Below, piece after piece: positions 20,701 through 30,068 of a stretch of DNA of 64,000 nucleotides; within the stretch, counting starts at the first letter, position 1; each line of letters opens with the position of its first letter. The notes below the pieces were generated by a model. It searched no databases. It was not told where the DNA came from and saw nothing but the letters and a program-made list of their open reading frames with translations. Made by a program: the position numbers and the translations under genes. Source of the stretch: Capnocytophaga leadbetteri (GTDB lineage: Bacteria; Bacteroidota; Bacteroidia; Flavobacteriales; Flavobacteriaceae); contig NZ_QBKG01000001.1 in assembly GCF_003054025.1 (NCBI RefSeq), forward strand, positions 578,143-642,142, written 5' to 3'.

Positions 20701-23700
20701 CGATGGTAAGGGAACGATACGCATTAGTGGTTTGCCAAGCACTTATAGTTATACCTATACTATAGGAGGTAAGATAGCTACGGGCACAACAGCTACCATT
20801 ATGGGCTTAACTCCAGGTAGTTATACAATGACAATTAGTTATACACAAGGAGCTGCATCATGTCCGCAAGAGATAGTTAAGACGGTGGTAATACCAGGAG
20901 GTCAAGAATTTAAGGCTAGTGTATTGAGTCAAACGAATGTAGATTGCAAGAATAATTCAACGGGTAAAGTAACCTTTAGGGTAGAGAACTTAAGGGGTGG
21001 TAGTTATAATGTATCGCTATCAAGTTCTATTCGTCATGCGCCGGGCTATACCTCTTATGTACAGTCACCTACTTTTGAGGTAGATAATCTCGAGGCAGGG
21101 ACTCATACTATTACGTTTAATTATAGACCAGCAGTAGCGGGCGCACCTACTTGTGTGGTAAGTAGGACAATAACTATTACAGAGCCGGCAGAATTAACCT
21201 TAACAGCTACGATAGTGGAGCCAGCGATGTGTAGCAATGCTCATTTTGCAAAGGTACAAGTAACGGCTACGGGAGGAACAGGAGCTTATACATATTTTTA
21301 TTTAGTAGGAGGTACTCTTAAGGCAACGAATACTACAGGATTATTTACTGGGGTAGCAACGGGAACACCTTCGTTTGTGGTAAAAGATGCGAATGGCTGT
21401 TCTAAACAGGTAGATTTAACGAACTTTATTCCTACTCCGAAGACGGTTAGCTTTACAATACAAGCTACAGAGTGTTATGCGGGCGATAATCAAGGAGTAA
21501 TAAAAGTGAAGATAGCCGATGGTAATGGAGGTTATACAGTATCGCTTAACGGATCGGCAGCAGTATCGCCTACGACAGATAGTGTAACGCATAGCTTTAC
21601 GGGCTTGCGTCAAGGTAGTTATACCGTTACGGTAAAAGACCAATACGGCTGTAGTGCTCAGAGAGCGATAGATATTTACCCATCACTAACGGTAAAGGTA
21701 AACGTTACTGATCAAGGGGCATGTACACAGGCTAAGTTAGAAGTATTGACAAGTGGAGGTGCTAATGGAAAAGAATACAGATTCTACAAAGCAGGCAGTA
21801 CCCCACCACCTTACGGTACGGCTAATACATATACATTACTATCACGTTTTAGTACTCCTTCAGAAGATTGGGTAGTACAAGTGAAGTCTGACCTTTGCGA
21901 AAAGACCTATACGGTAACACTACAGAATGTAGGGGTAGCAACTTATACGCAGCAAGTAGTACAACCAGAATGTCAAGGTACGGCAACGGGTAAGATAATA
22001 TTAGCCAACTTAAATGGAGGTAAACCGTTTAAGATAGGAGTACAACGCCCAGGAGTGGCGGGTACCCAAACTCAGACAGGGGTATCAGGTAGTTATACGA
22101 TAGCCAATGCGGTAGCAGGGGTATACACCATTACAATACAAGACGTATTTGGCTGTAGTAGTGTACGAACAATAACGATAGAGGATAAACCAGAGTTGAT
22201 GGGTAATTTTGCGGTAGCATCAACGGCTACTTGTACAACGGCGTTATTCCCATTAACGTTAACGATGAGTTCGACAACGTTTAACACTTATATTAGTGGT
22301 ACGCCATTGCGTGATATATACTATAGTATCAATGGCGGGGCTTACCAACAGCTAACAACACCTCAAGCAGTGATTACGCCAGGATTTGCACCAGGGACAG
22401 AGATAAGAGTTAAGTTTAAGACGGTAGCTCAGGGGGCAGGTCCTACAGGGGTAGCGATATGTAGTTCATCCGAATCGACATATAAGGTACCTCATATGCT
22501 ATCGAATGTAACAGTACAAACGAATTTAGGTAACTTTGCAAATGGCTGTAATGGTGTAAATGGTTTTACAGCTACGGTAACGATACCATCAGGAGAAGGG
22601 GAAGCGCCTTATCAGTTTAGTAAAGATGGAGGTCTTAGTTGGGTTTCAGCACTTTCGGCAACGCAAAGTAATACCGCAGTATTTACAGGCTTAGAAGTAG
22701 GTAGGACACATACCTTTATGGTGAGAGACAACAAAGGTTGTACGGCTGCTTATACAGGCGATGTGTACTCAGGAACGACTTTAGGCTTGCAGGTAGGATT
22801 GGTAGCAACGCCTAATTGTGCAGCAGGAACAGGAGGAGGCTTACGAGTAGAGCTAAAACGCAATTCAACCGCTTCACTGGGTAGTCATTTTGATTGGGAG
22901 ATAGTACCGCCAGTACCAGGAGGTTCGGCCACGAATGTACCGATGATAAGTGCGGGAACTGCAACAACATTAATAACACTTACTAAAATTGTTCCTGTAG
23001 GCACTTATTATGTAAAGGTAACAGAGAAGAATGGTAGTAGTTGTGTGTGGTATAGTCGAGATGCAAAGGTAAAACAATTAGATCCTATCACAGGCACAGT
23101 ATCGGTAAGTTCGAATATAACCTGTGATGCAGCGGGAGTAGTAGAAGTGCTTAATGTACAAGGCGGGGGCGGACAGTATACGTATACCCTTGAACCGGTA
23201 GCACCTACGACTTTTGTTACCCCGATAGCGACGGCTAATAATAGGGTACAAGTATTGCGTGATAATATTTCCAATCCTAATGTAAATACGTTGCGTTATC
23301 CAGCAGCACCAGTAACGATAACTGTAAAGGTAAAAGTTATTGATCAGTATGGTTGTGATATAGATTTAGGTAACCACAACCTAGTAGTACAACCTAAACC
23401 AGCGATATATACAGTAACCTATACAGGCTGTAGCAATGGTAACTTTACGCTTGTAGTAACGCCAACGGAGCGAACTATATGGGCACCATCGACAAATATA
23501 ACAGCCTACGAATATTCTAAGGACGGAGGTCTTACTTGGACAACTACCAATGTATTTGCGAATGAATCAGCAGGTACTTATGTGATGGTAGTACGTGAGA
23601 AGAATACGGGCTGTGAGGCTACACAAACGCTAACGGTACACGATCCATTAGAGGCGAGTGCACGGGTGAGCAAATTGATAGGCTGTGTTACTGGTACTAA

Positions 23701-26700
23701 TGCTGAGATAACCATTAGAGTAGACAAAGGTTCGGGTAATTATACTTATAATATAACTCCACCGAGTGGTACGACTTATACAGGTAGCACATTTTTACCA
23801 GTAACAGGCAGTACAGCCTCAGAAGCTGTACAGCCTATAGGAAATACACCGGGTACTTATACGGTAACTATAAAAGATAATGGTCAGTTGCACTGTTCAC
23901 CTACGATAGTAGTAGTTTCGGTGGCTTCACCTTCTTATCCAGAGATAAAAGTAAGTACTCAGTCGGTAACTTGCTTTGGAAGTACAGACGGCTCTATGAA
24001 TATAGTAGAGTTGGGTAGTGGTAATTACATCTATACCAGTATTGCAGGGCCTTCAGGTCCGGTAACGGCACCGAGATGGAATTTGGGTACACGTTCGGCC
24101 AAGGATTTAGAGGCAGGCGTGTATACGATAACGGTTAAAAATAACGATAGTGGCTGTAGTACTACAACGGTAGTTAGGGTAGGTACACCACCTGCTTTAA
24201 CGCTAAGTGCTACGCTTATACAGGTAGACCAGTTTGCTTGTGGTAATAACGGTCAGACTAATCAGGCTAAGATAGTAGTACCACCGACTGCTATAGCAGG
24301 AGGTACGGGCACACGTACGATAGAGTTTGAAGATGCATATGGTAATAAAGTATATAGCAACACTTATACCTTAGGGATAGCAGAGGGTTCGGTAGTAACT
24401 ATTACGCTACGAGATGCTTCAGGCTGTTATACGAGCGTTACTAAGACTATAGTGCCTTATGAACGCATAGATGTGGCTAACTTACAGGTGGTAAGTGCAA
24501 CTACTTGTCAGGTAGCAACTGTTACCCTAACGATGACTAAAGATGGCGTGTTGCCATTTGGAGCAGGGGTTATCTACTACTATGAGGGAGCGACAGCCCC
24601 AACGGTAGCGATAGGCACAGCGCCTTGGCAGACAGGCAATACTTTTACGGTAACGCCTAATGCAACCCATAAGTTCTGGATAGGTAATAAGAATACGGGT
24701 TGTATAGTATCATATGATTATATATCACCTGATCCTAATACCTTTAGGATAGTAGATGTACAGACACGGAATATAGCTTGTGGTTCAGATGGTACGGCTA
24801 CCTTCACCTTAGAGGGCTTAGATAGCTTGCATACTTATCAGGTATCGGTAACTCCATCAGGAGGAACGATAAATCCGTCACCTATGTTTGCAGGTACAAA
24901 TACTAAGTTTAATATCTCGGGCTTAGCAGCAGGTATTTATACAGTAACGGTAAAAGACCAACAAACATTGTGCGAACAAGTACAAAGGTTTAGTATAGAG
25001 AGTCCGACACAAACTCTTACCGCTACGACGAGCGTACGATCAATTACCTGCGTATCGGGTAATAATGATGGAGAGATACGCATAGAGAATGTAAGTGGCG
25101 GCTGGGGAGGCTATCAATACCATATTGGTACGACTATAACACCACCAACAGCCTCAGGAGCGTGGACGACGACCACCTATAAGAGCGGCTTGGTATCAGA
25201 CACATACTATGTATGGGTACGAGATAATTTGAGGAAAGACTGTCCGCTATTAGTAGCGAGCATCACGATGAATAATCCAACACCTATTAGCGGTACGCTA
25301 ACGGTTACTCAAGAGAACTGCGTGGCAGGTACTGGAGAGATAAGCGTAGCGACTATAACAGGAGGTGATGGAGTGAATTATACTTACCAACTGATAAAAG
25401 ACGGAGTGAAGGAAGGTATACCACAGAGTACACGAACCTTTACCGGTCTGGGAGCTGGTAACTACGAGGTAGTGGTAAGCGATAGTTGGGGTTGTCCGGC
25501 AACGCTAACATTAGCGACAGGAAAACTTCACGAGCCGATCAGCAATGTACAAGTACAGATAGTCAAAGAGGTAACTTGTGCGAGTCCTACGGGAGCTACC
25601 TTGAGTGTGACCCACCAAGGAGGTAGTAATAGTATCACCTATACGCTTACCCCATCGGGTGGTGGTACTACAACAGTAAGCACTATACCAGTATTTATAG
25701 GAGTGCCAGCAGGTAGTTATATAGTAGGAGTGAAAGACAACAAGACAGCTTGTGCTATAGTAACCACTACAATAGAGGTAACGCCAGCTGTACCGGTAGC
25801 CTTTACTTACACCCAAACTAATGTAGGCTGTCACGGAGGTAATAATGGTAGGATAGACGTAACCATACCAGGTACACAAACACAGACAGATTATGTGATA
25901 CAGATAGAAGGAGCTGGAGGCTTTATAACAAGAACCGAAACGGTAAATACAACGCCTAAGGACTTCTCTATATTGGGACTAAAAGCAGGGGTATATACGG
26001 TAACTGTATATTCATCAAGAGCTTGTCAATCGTCACAAACTATTACTATTACAGAGCCTGCACAGTTGGTAGTGAGCAGTACAACGGTAACAACCCACTT
26101 TAGCTGCGATACGAATAATCAGGCACGTCAGGCAATCGTACAAGCGATAGCTGCGGGTGGAGTTACAGGTACTTACACTTATAATTTTGAAGTGTTTGAC
26201 GGACAAAGCACCAGCACTACAGGCTATACAAATAGCAGTGTAGTAAGTATCAGCAGCAACGGTAGCTACACTCAAACGGTAGTAGTATATGTAAGAGATG
26301 CTAATGGCTGTACTGCTAATAGTGTAAACAGTCCAACGGTAATACCACCGCTAAAACGGATTACAGCTATTAAAGCACAACAGACCCGTCCGATAGATTG
26401 TCAAGGGCTAGAAGCGGTAGACTTTACTATAGAAGGCGGTTCTAATCAGGGCTATATAGTGAGAGTGACAGGAGGTACAACTACGCCAAGTATCTATACA
26501 GTAACCTCAGGGGTGAGTGTAGTATCAGTAACCTTTACTGCGCCAGGTTATTACGAAGTAACCGTAACAGACAGTGCTACGGGTTGCTATGATAGTGTAA
26601 ACTACGGAATAGCTAATTACGATAATATATCGATAAGTGCGGCACAAACCAAACCGGTAACTTGTGCAGCGGGCAATGATGGTGAGTTGACATTATCGAT

Positions 26701-29700
26701 GAGAGGTTATGCGGGCAACTATACCTTTAGAGTAGTAAATGAATACGGAGTAGAGGTAGTAAGTTCTACAGCAGGTAGAAATGATACAAGTGACCCGAGA
26801 ACCCAACCTATAGGAGGTTTAAGTGCAGGTAAGTACTATGTAGAGGTAACAGAAACACAGTACCCATATTGTACAAAAACCGCTACCTTAGCTACTTTAT
26901 CAGGTCCATCATCAGCATTAACGGCAAGTACAACGATAACGAACCAGATAAAATGTGGTAGCGGACAAACAGGTAGCTTTATGGTAACAGCCGCCGGTGG
27001 CTGGGGCAATTATGAGTATCGCTTAACAGTAGGTACGCCAACGCCAGCAGCACATAGTGTATATGGTAATTATAGCAGCACTTCAGTGTTTGAAGGCTTG
27101 GTATCAGAAACCTATACTGTATGGGTGAAAGACCAAAATGGCTGTGAGACTAGTGTAACTCAAGTTATGAGTCCACCAGCTCCTATAGCAGCAACAGTAA
27201 CTAAGACTGATGTGAAGTGCTTCAGTGAAAGAGGTGGTAGCATTACGGTAAGTGGTACTACAGGCGGTAGTGGTAACTACACGTACGAACTGTGGGAAGT
27301 AGGAGGAGCGCAAATTTACGGAGCGCAAACCAGTACGACCTTTACAGGGCTTGATGCACGAGAGTATAAGGTGAAGATAGTGGACGGTTGGAACTGCGAC
27401 TTGACCATACCGGTAACTATAGATGAGCCACAGGAAATAAAAGTGACGGCTTCGATAGTAAGTCCAACGACCTGCTTACAAACACAGGCTACGATACAAG
27501 TAACGGCTACGGGCGGTAGTGGTAGCTACCAATACCGACAAGGTACAAGCGGCACATTTACTACTAATAACTTGTTTACATTGCCACCGGGTACTTATGA
27601 GTTCTATGTACAAGATGCTAATGGTTGTCCATCAGCAGCATCTAACAAAGTAGAGGTAGTAGCAGTACAACCTGTAAGCTTAACGGTAAATACCGCTGAT
27701 GCGTTTGTGAAATGTAATGGAGAAGCTACAGCACGTATAACCTTCTCGGCTACGGGTGGTGTAGGGGGCTATCAATATAGCTTGCACCACGGCAATCCAA
27801 TAGCTCCAGCAATGACTATCTCGGCTACACAAATCAATGCGACCGACTGGGCGTTTAGTGGCTTGGCTACAGGTACTTACTTTGTGAAAGTGAAGAGTGG
27901 TGTAGACTGCGAGGATAATAGCTCTCAGATAGATATAAGAGAAGCAGACGCTATATCAGTAACCAGTACGGTGAGCAACGTTACTTGTAAAGGTGAGAAA
28001 GATGGTAAGATAATTGTAACGGCTGAGGGCGGTACTGGTACGATAGTGTACGCTATTAGCCCACGTTTTGATAGGGTAGTAGAGAGCGGTGTGTTTGAGA
28101 AATTAGCACCAGGAGAATATGTAGTGAGGATACAAGATGCTAATGGCTGCCATAGAGATGAGATATTCAAAATTACAGAGCCAGACTTGATCAGAGTACG
28201 AATAGATAGACAGACTGATGAGGTTTGCTATGGTGCTAATGACGGAACTATATCAGTAACTATTACTGGAGGCACCCAATCCTACAGTACCTCTATAGAT
28301 GGTGGAGTTAATTGGTATCTAGGTAAGACCTTGTATACAGGCTTAGCATCGGGTACTTATATAATAAAAGTAAAAGATGCTATGAGTTGTACCACTGAAA
28401 GTGATCCGATAACCATAAAAGGTGGAGTAGACCTACAAGCAACAGCTACAGTAGAATACAGCTGTCCATCGAATAGTGTGAACAATGCTATTAGAGTGAG
28501 AGTAAATACAGATGTAGCAGCGCAAACTACCTTTGCTTTAGACGGGGTAGCACAAGCAAGCAATTACTTTACCTCAGTAACAGCCGGAGTACATACTATT
28601 ACGGTAAGACACCAAGGAGGCTGTGTACAAACACTGACTGTAAATGTAGAGAACTACGCACCGCTTAGTAAGACGGTAAGTGTGACCCATATCACTTGTT
28701 ATGGAGAGATAGATGGTAAGGTACAGATAAACGTGACAGGAGGAACGGGTAGCTATACTTATAGTATTACGCCACAGGCAGGTACATTTAGTGGTACTAA
28801 TATGTTTGTGAACTTACCTAAAGGACAGTATACTATCCAAGTGAAAGATGCTGTAATAGGTTGTGAAGTTAGTGAGCGTATCACTATAGAAGAGCCAGAT
28901 GTATTGAAATTAGGTGTAGTGAAGACAGTGACAGAAACTTGCTATCAGCAATCAGATGGACAACTTGAGTTTATGATACAAGGAGGACGCGCTCCTTATA
29001 GCTATGAGCTAAAAGACTCACAAGGTAATGTGATAGACACCAGAATGGGTATAGCAACAGGCACGACGGTATCGCGTACTAATATGGCGCCAGGGGCTTA
29101 TAGCTTAGTCTTTAGAGATGGCAACTGTCCGCAAACCCAAAATATAACGATAGCAGCAGCACCTAGTCTGCAAGCAACAGCTACTGTAGGTTTTGAATGT
29201 TCGACAGTATCTACAACAAGCTCAAATCCATATATACAGATAACGCTTGCTAGAGATAACAGCGATGGGCTGATATCATCACAGACACTTTCTTACTCTA
29301 TAAACGGAGAGCCTATTAAACCGTTTGTGGGTTATGTAGACGGTAATCTACAAGTGTTGAGGACAAGAAATATAGAGAACAATGGGATATATACGATAAC
29401 GATATTCTATCGACCATTAGGAATGACCTCTCTATGTTCAAGTACCTTGGCAGGAACGGTAAGTGTAACGCGTTATCCGGGCTTAGAGATATTAGATAAG
29501 ACAGATCCACGCGAAATCAACAAGGTTAGAGTGAAAGTAGTAGGAGGTAATCCACGAGAGGGAGATACACCTTATTCTATAACATTCAATGGCAGTTATG
29601 AGAATGGAGAGAGCGAATATATGCTTAAGCCAACAGACCCAACGAGTCGAGTGGTGAATGGACGTATCTTTAAGTTGGTAGTAGTGGAGGCTATAGATGC

Positions 29701-30010
29701 TAATAATTGTAGTTCTACACTTACGATAGAGAAGGAGTATATGAAGTCGGTACCGCCGGATTTCTTTACCCCTAATGGTGACGGACAGAATGACGGTTGG
29801 GATCCTGATATATACCGCAGTTATCCTAACTTAACGGTAGATATTTACGATCGTTATGGACGTTATATAAAGACACTTCGTTCGGGTCAGGTATGGGATG
29901 GTCGTTATGAAGGCAAAGAGATGCCATCAGGAGACTATTGGTATATACTGCGCACACACGAAGATGATGACCGACAAGAGTATATGGGACACTTTACCCT
30001 ATACAGATAA
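14735..30010 (+). CDS. Giant SprB-repeat adhesin, 5091 aa, T9SS type B sorted
   Basis: A complete giant cell-surface protein. Residues 1-21 are a signal peptide (ends VATAQ). Residues ~22-348 form a head with CPRKVKKAYLYWASF, GWGLTAGWTLFIVYED and ITLFDGY, which resembles the DUF3344-type head of other adhesins. Residues ~349-487 are a DUF11-like module (ALGETLRYEIKFQNQGND). An Ig/PKD-like part follows, then Cys-rich and SprB-type repeats. A jelly-roll-like insert begins at ILLKEDFG near residue 1207 and ends near 1432 at FAFDDVTVYQ. Several dozen SprB repeats follow up to the C-terminal sorting domain (FFTPNGDGQND near 5007, ending FTLYR). Family knowledge places such proteins on the surface in gliding, adhesion or biofilm, exported by the type IX system. 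From residue 1837 on it is identical in DNA to the gene at 2-9769. Base usage changes near 19,650. No sprF gene adjoins it. Confidence 0.94.
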   Translation: MKRIILLQCFFLAAIWVATAQTQTTFNERYKATVKGDMIVVGNTVIGTTKTGDNNNRNLNNNDVKQVFVDIDNDLTTFNSSSAEVKDPNPTSACPRKVKKAYLYWASFPLSERNDWLTTKVDKSKVNKVKFKIDNGAYQEIIGDEVYSNKSTIFIYRADITDKLNKVAGTYTVADLQAGQGRGWGLTAGWTLFIVYEDTSEPARNITLFDGYTEVDAAHPRTVKVSGFKTVPAPLPVNAKIAFAAVEGDATGTGDQLKITTNKISNEVLYAPDRPYNNFFNSTITDENGINYNRKPKSNNMLGFDIGVFKLENANKRILGNDTTEASLHLTSAGDYYVPFMFAFNVEVIEPTVLMSKRVFNSANQDVTGKNTIALGETLRYEIKFQNQGNDNAKDLEITDIITDNLDSSITNITTSDNKITTNYNPANRKLIISVPDELVKKNGKEYTVSFNVKVTNKCNQWKNPCANEIKNIAYATYKGELNNTTTFTPKSSSTLFTACGLGVEGPSNFIVNANFSNCTFKNDPVVLCQPSLVLTATAGFTSYTWSKVGDASFSHTGAAITVTEAGTYKVAKSKTGCATMYEEFEVNPNDKEAAHPIEKKIIDKEISGEIYVCSSDGKKYPQVYLCGKDASLNIKLAVANAESYVWEKMAATCAGKSLDCPASRPSQASCWSAFGTGAEKQITAAGDYRLTITYAGGCVVTYYFRLTKDDTELKATVKNEICNTKGSITIDALGAGFKYALKQNNIIVKSWQTSPVFSGLSAGIYKVLATNPSANTTSVVTCIYEIEKTVLQKTPKLKLTVTNPLCKGGNGSLQVQLSDAPYYPYTYKVYKDNISGALVEQKVITSATDAAAAGFIKALPAGIYVVVVENNDGCTIRATDKIIEPTLLKLDVAPHDIMCNEGTINVSAQGGTKDSNGYTFELYKATTFIARASSQASHTFTITDKGVYTVKVIDANNCETTKTITIQELPAPTIGAITPQLYDCGAKVKIVFPEPQSTVSYTYEYSLTSAKQTSREFLNLTPGQSVTPRLYYTYGGKTCQIDLPAVQLPNAANGNLIASAGVAQLVGCGTGANAGKALVHFTNVQGGVGTITYNFGDGVWTETSSKWLAPGTYNLSVKDGIGCARTNLKVEVKDKPKAPVFSNTSITYTCDGKGSVTIKNDKPSYTYKYQLDGGAETTTAQFSNLSPGIHTITIKYDDPLATQPGILLKEDFGKGNPYTTPPPGMTPAYTLIDPRTQYLNWNTYFVAGKKDLGGTTKIWWDGSAHFPNDHTNPSDNSSRYLAVDFGPLIEQGAIFYEKDVIDVLPNQPIEFEMFGFNLVSSYSGAGCVNPVMIMEIVALDDAGNIVQEGGTDKILGRIESQEIPQNGNNMNAWFRFASDGTGVNAGVSPVAKVNPGTYKRLKIRIRTKWNTSACNDFAFDDVTVYQVPESCGFTATHTIKIEDGKGFAVDTSTEQITSAKCNGELGQYKVKLKNMPNGQYYYAVSGYNNFNFNASTPNNDTFVWNGYAGNYTVKFRGELNNSNCEFTRTFTITQPAVLTLSLDASKSDTYLACNPAIARVTMTATGGTLPYSYALYKGTVTITAAQTSPQFTLTQTGTYRVIVTDANGCQQNNNFTIINAPVLTLTGTTDITNNNYCMSSATAGKVQVKVTDAQNIGTSPYTFFHNGTRVAIQTAAAYTYTNLQVGVHTFTVIDKYGCVASYTTEIKRMITADGSSGVAVVAKDITCHSGNAARGELNFKVKDGYAPYTYIVKNAANTTVQGAQAVPANKIATYLTATPGAYTIEVTDSKGCKVSGTATLTAAVRPTAVVSTTAVVCYGANDGTISLTISGGTAPYKISIDGGTQQNVTGNQHRFTGVTGGNHTVRITDARECYNDITVTVAAPAAPLRGFAVVSKLIGCGDNDGDPAHKNKAKVAFTNVTGGYGTSSDYRYKFDSNFDIYPDGWLPAGTHTVTVRDKAGCELDISVTVPKRIDPPTGTTYTITSYDCDGKGTIRISGLPSTYSYTYTIGGKIATGTTATIMGLTPGSYTMTISYTQGAASCPQEIVKTVVIPGGQEFKASVLSQTNVDCKNNSTGKVTFRVENLRGGSYNVSLSSSIRHAPGYTSYVQSPTFEVDNLEAGTHTITFNYRPAVAGAPTCVVSRTITITEPAELTLTATIVEPAMCSNAHFAKVQVTATGGTGAYTYFYLVGGTLKATNTTGLFTGVATGTPSFVVKDANGCSKQVDLTNFIPTPKTVSFTIQATECYAGDNQGVIKVKIADGNGGYTVSLNGSAAVSPTTDSVTHSFTGLRQGSYTVTVKDQYGCSAQRAIDIYPSLTVKVNVTDQGACTQAKLEVLTSGGANGKEYRFYKAGSTPPPYGTANTYTLLSRFSTPSEDWVVQVKSDLCEKTYTVTLQNVGVATYTQQVVQPECQGTATGKIILANLNGGKPFKIGVQRPGVAGTQTQTGVSGSYTIANAVAGVYTITIQDVFGCSSVRTITIEDKPELMGNFAVASTATCTTALFPLTLTMSSTTFNTYISGTPLRDIYYSINGGAYQQLTTPQAVITPGFAPGTEIRVKFKTVAQGAGPTGVAICSSSESTYKVPHMLSNVTVQTNLGNFANGCNGVNGFTATVTIPSGEGEAPYQFSKDGGLSWVSALSATQSNTAVFTGLEVGRTHTFMVRDNKGCTAAYTGDVYSGTTLGLQVGLVATPNCAAGTGGGLRVELKRNSTASLGSHFDWEIVPPVPGGSATNVPMISAGTATTLITLTKIVPVGTYYVKVTEKNGSSCVWYSRDAKVKQLDPITGTVSVSSNITCDAAGVVEVLNVQGGGGQYTYTLEPVAPTTFVTPIATANNRVQVLRDNISNPNVNTLRYPAAPVTITVKVKVIDQYGCDIDLGNHNLVVQPKPAIYTVTYTGCSNGNFTLVVTPTERTIWAPSTNITAYEYSKDGGLTWTTTNVFANESAGTYVMVVREKNTGCEATQTLTVHDPLEASARVSKLIGCVTGTNAEITIRVDKGSGNYTYNITPPSGTTYTGSTFLPVTGSTASEAVQPIGNTPGTYTVTIKDNGQLHCSPTIVVVSVASPSYPEIKVSTQSVTCFGSTDGSMNIVELGSGNYIYTSIAGPSGPVTAPRWNLGTRSAKDLEAGVYTITVKNNDSGCSTTTVVRVGTPPALTLSATLIQVDQFACGNNGQTNQAKIVVPPTAIAGGTGTRTIEFEDAYGNKVYSNTYTLGIAEGSVVTITLRDASGCYTSVTKTIVPYERIDVANLQVVSATTCQVATVTLTMTKDGVLPFGAGVIYYYEGATAPTVAIGTAPWQTGNTFTVTPNATHKFWIGNKNTGCIVSYDYISPDPNTFRIVDVQTRNIACGSDGTATFTLEGLDSLHTYQVSVTPSGGTINPSPMFAGTNTKFNISGLAAGIYTVTVKDQQTLCEQVQRFSIESPTQTLTATTSVRSITCVSGNNDGEIRIENVSGGWGGYQYHIGTTITPPTASGAWTTTTYKSGLVSDTYYVWVRDNLRKDCPLLVASITMNNPTPISGTLTVTQENCVAGTGEISVATITGGDGVNYTYQLIKDGVKEGIPQSTRTFTGLGAGNYEVVVSDSWGCPATLTLATGKLHEPISNVQVQIVKEVTCASPTGATLSVTHQGGSNSITYTLTPSGGGTTTVSTIPVFIGVPAGSYIVGVKDNKTACAIVTTTIEVTPAVPVAFTYTQTNVGCHGGNNGRIDVTIPGTQTQTDYVIQIEGAGGFITRTETVNTTPKDFSILGLKAGVYTVTVYSSRACQSSQTITITEPAQLVVSSTTVTTHFSCDTNNQARQAIVQAIAAGGVTGTYTYNFEVFDGQSTSTTGYTNSSVVSISSNGSYTQTVVVYVRDANGCTANSVNSPTVIPPLKRITAIKAQQTRPIDCQGLEAVDFTIEGGSNQGYIVRVTGGTTTPSIYTVTSGVSVVSVTFTAPGYYEVTVTDSATGCYDSVNYGIANYDNISISAAQTKPVTCAAGNDGELTLSMRGYAGNYTFRVVNEYGVEVVSSTAGRNDTSDPRTQPIGGLSAGKYYVEVTETQYPYCTKTATLATLSGPSSALTASTTITNQIKCGSGQTGSFMVTAAGGWGNYEYRLTVGTPTPAAHSVYGNYSSTSVFEGLVSETYTVWVKDQNGCETSVTQVMSPPAPIAATVTKTDVKCFSERGGSITVSGTTGGSGNYTYELWEVGGAQIYGAQTSTTFTGLDAREYKVKIVDGWNCDLTIPVTIDEPQEIKVTASIVSPTTCLQTQATIQVTATGGSGSYQYRQGTSGTFTTNNLFTLPPGTYEFYVQDANGCPSAASNKVEVVAVQPVSLTVNTADAFVKCNGEATARITFSATGGVGGYQYSLHHGNPIAPAMTISATQINATDWAFSGLATGTYFVKVKSGVDCEDNSSQIDIREADAISVTSTVSNVTCKGEKDGKIIVTAEGGTGTIVYAISPRFDRVVESGVFEKLAPGEYVVRIQDANGCHRDEIFKITEPDLIRVRIDRQTDEVCYGANDGTISVTITGGTQSYSTSIDGGVNWYLGKTLYTGLASGTYIIKVKDAMSCTTESDPITIKGGVDLQATATVEYSCPSNSVNNAIRVRVNTDVAAQTTFALDGVAQASNYFTSVTAGVHTITVRHQGGCVQTLTVNVENYAPLSKTVSVTHITCYGEIDGKVQINVTGGTGSYTYSITPQAGTFSGTNMFVNLPKGQYTIQVKDAVIGCEVSERITIEEPDVLKLGVVKTVTETCYQQSDGQLEFMIQGGRAPYSYELKDSQGNVIDTRMGIATGTTVSRTNMAPGAYSLVFRDGNCPQTQNITIAAAPSLQATATVGFECSTVSTTSSNPYIQITLARDNSDGLISSQTLSYSINGEPIKPFVGYVDGNLQVLRTRNIENNGIYTITIFYRPLGMTSLCSSTLAGTVSVTRYPGLEILDKTDPREINKVRVKVVGGNPREGDTPYSITFNGSYENGESEYMLKPTDPTSRVVNGRIFKLVVVEAIDANNCSSTLTIEKEYMKSVPPDFFTPNGDGQNDGWDPDIYRSYPNLTVDIYDRYGRYIKTLRSGQVWDGRYEGKEMPSGDYWYILRTHEDDDRQEYMGHFTLYR

Positions 30011-30048
30011 CAATAAAAGCAAGCACTACGAAAATAGTGCTTGCTTTT
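20242..30048 (+). repeat. Direct repeat, copy B (at least 9.8 kb, identical to 1-9807)
   Basis: This is the in-window partner of copy A. It begins inside the SprB-repeat region of giant gene 2 and runs through the stop codon and terminator. After 30048 the flank differs: here comes a convergent lipoprotein gene, while sucA follows copy A. The true left edge may lie further upstream of 20242, because copy A is cut by the window edge. Confidence 0.95.
30015..30048 (+). terminator. Rho-independent terminator after giant gene 2, probably bidirectional
   Basis: The same 14-bp stem as at 9774-9807, with a CGAAAA loop and a four-T tail. Because the next gene (30069-31175) converges on it and A residues precede the left arm, it can serve both strands. 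Confidence 0.9.
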
Positions 30049-30068
30049 ATTTTATAAAATACTGACAA

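Noticed and set aside
1..30010. CRISPR array or DNA minisatellite in the giant genes
   Set aside because: The repeats are protein-level modules of variable length and sequence, not short identical DNA repeats with spacers, and no cas gene is present.
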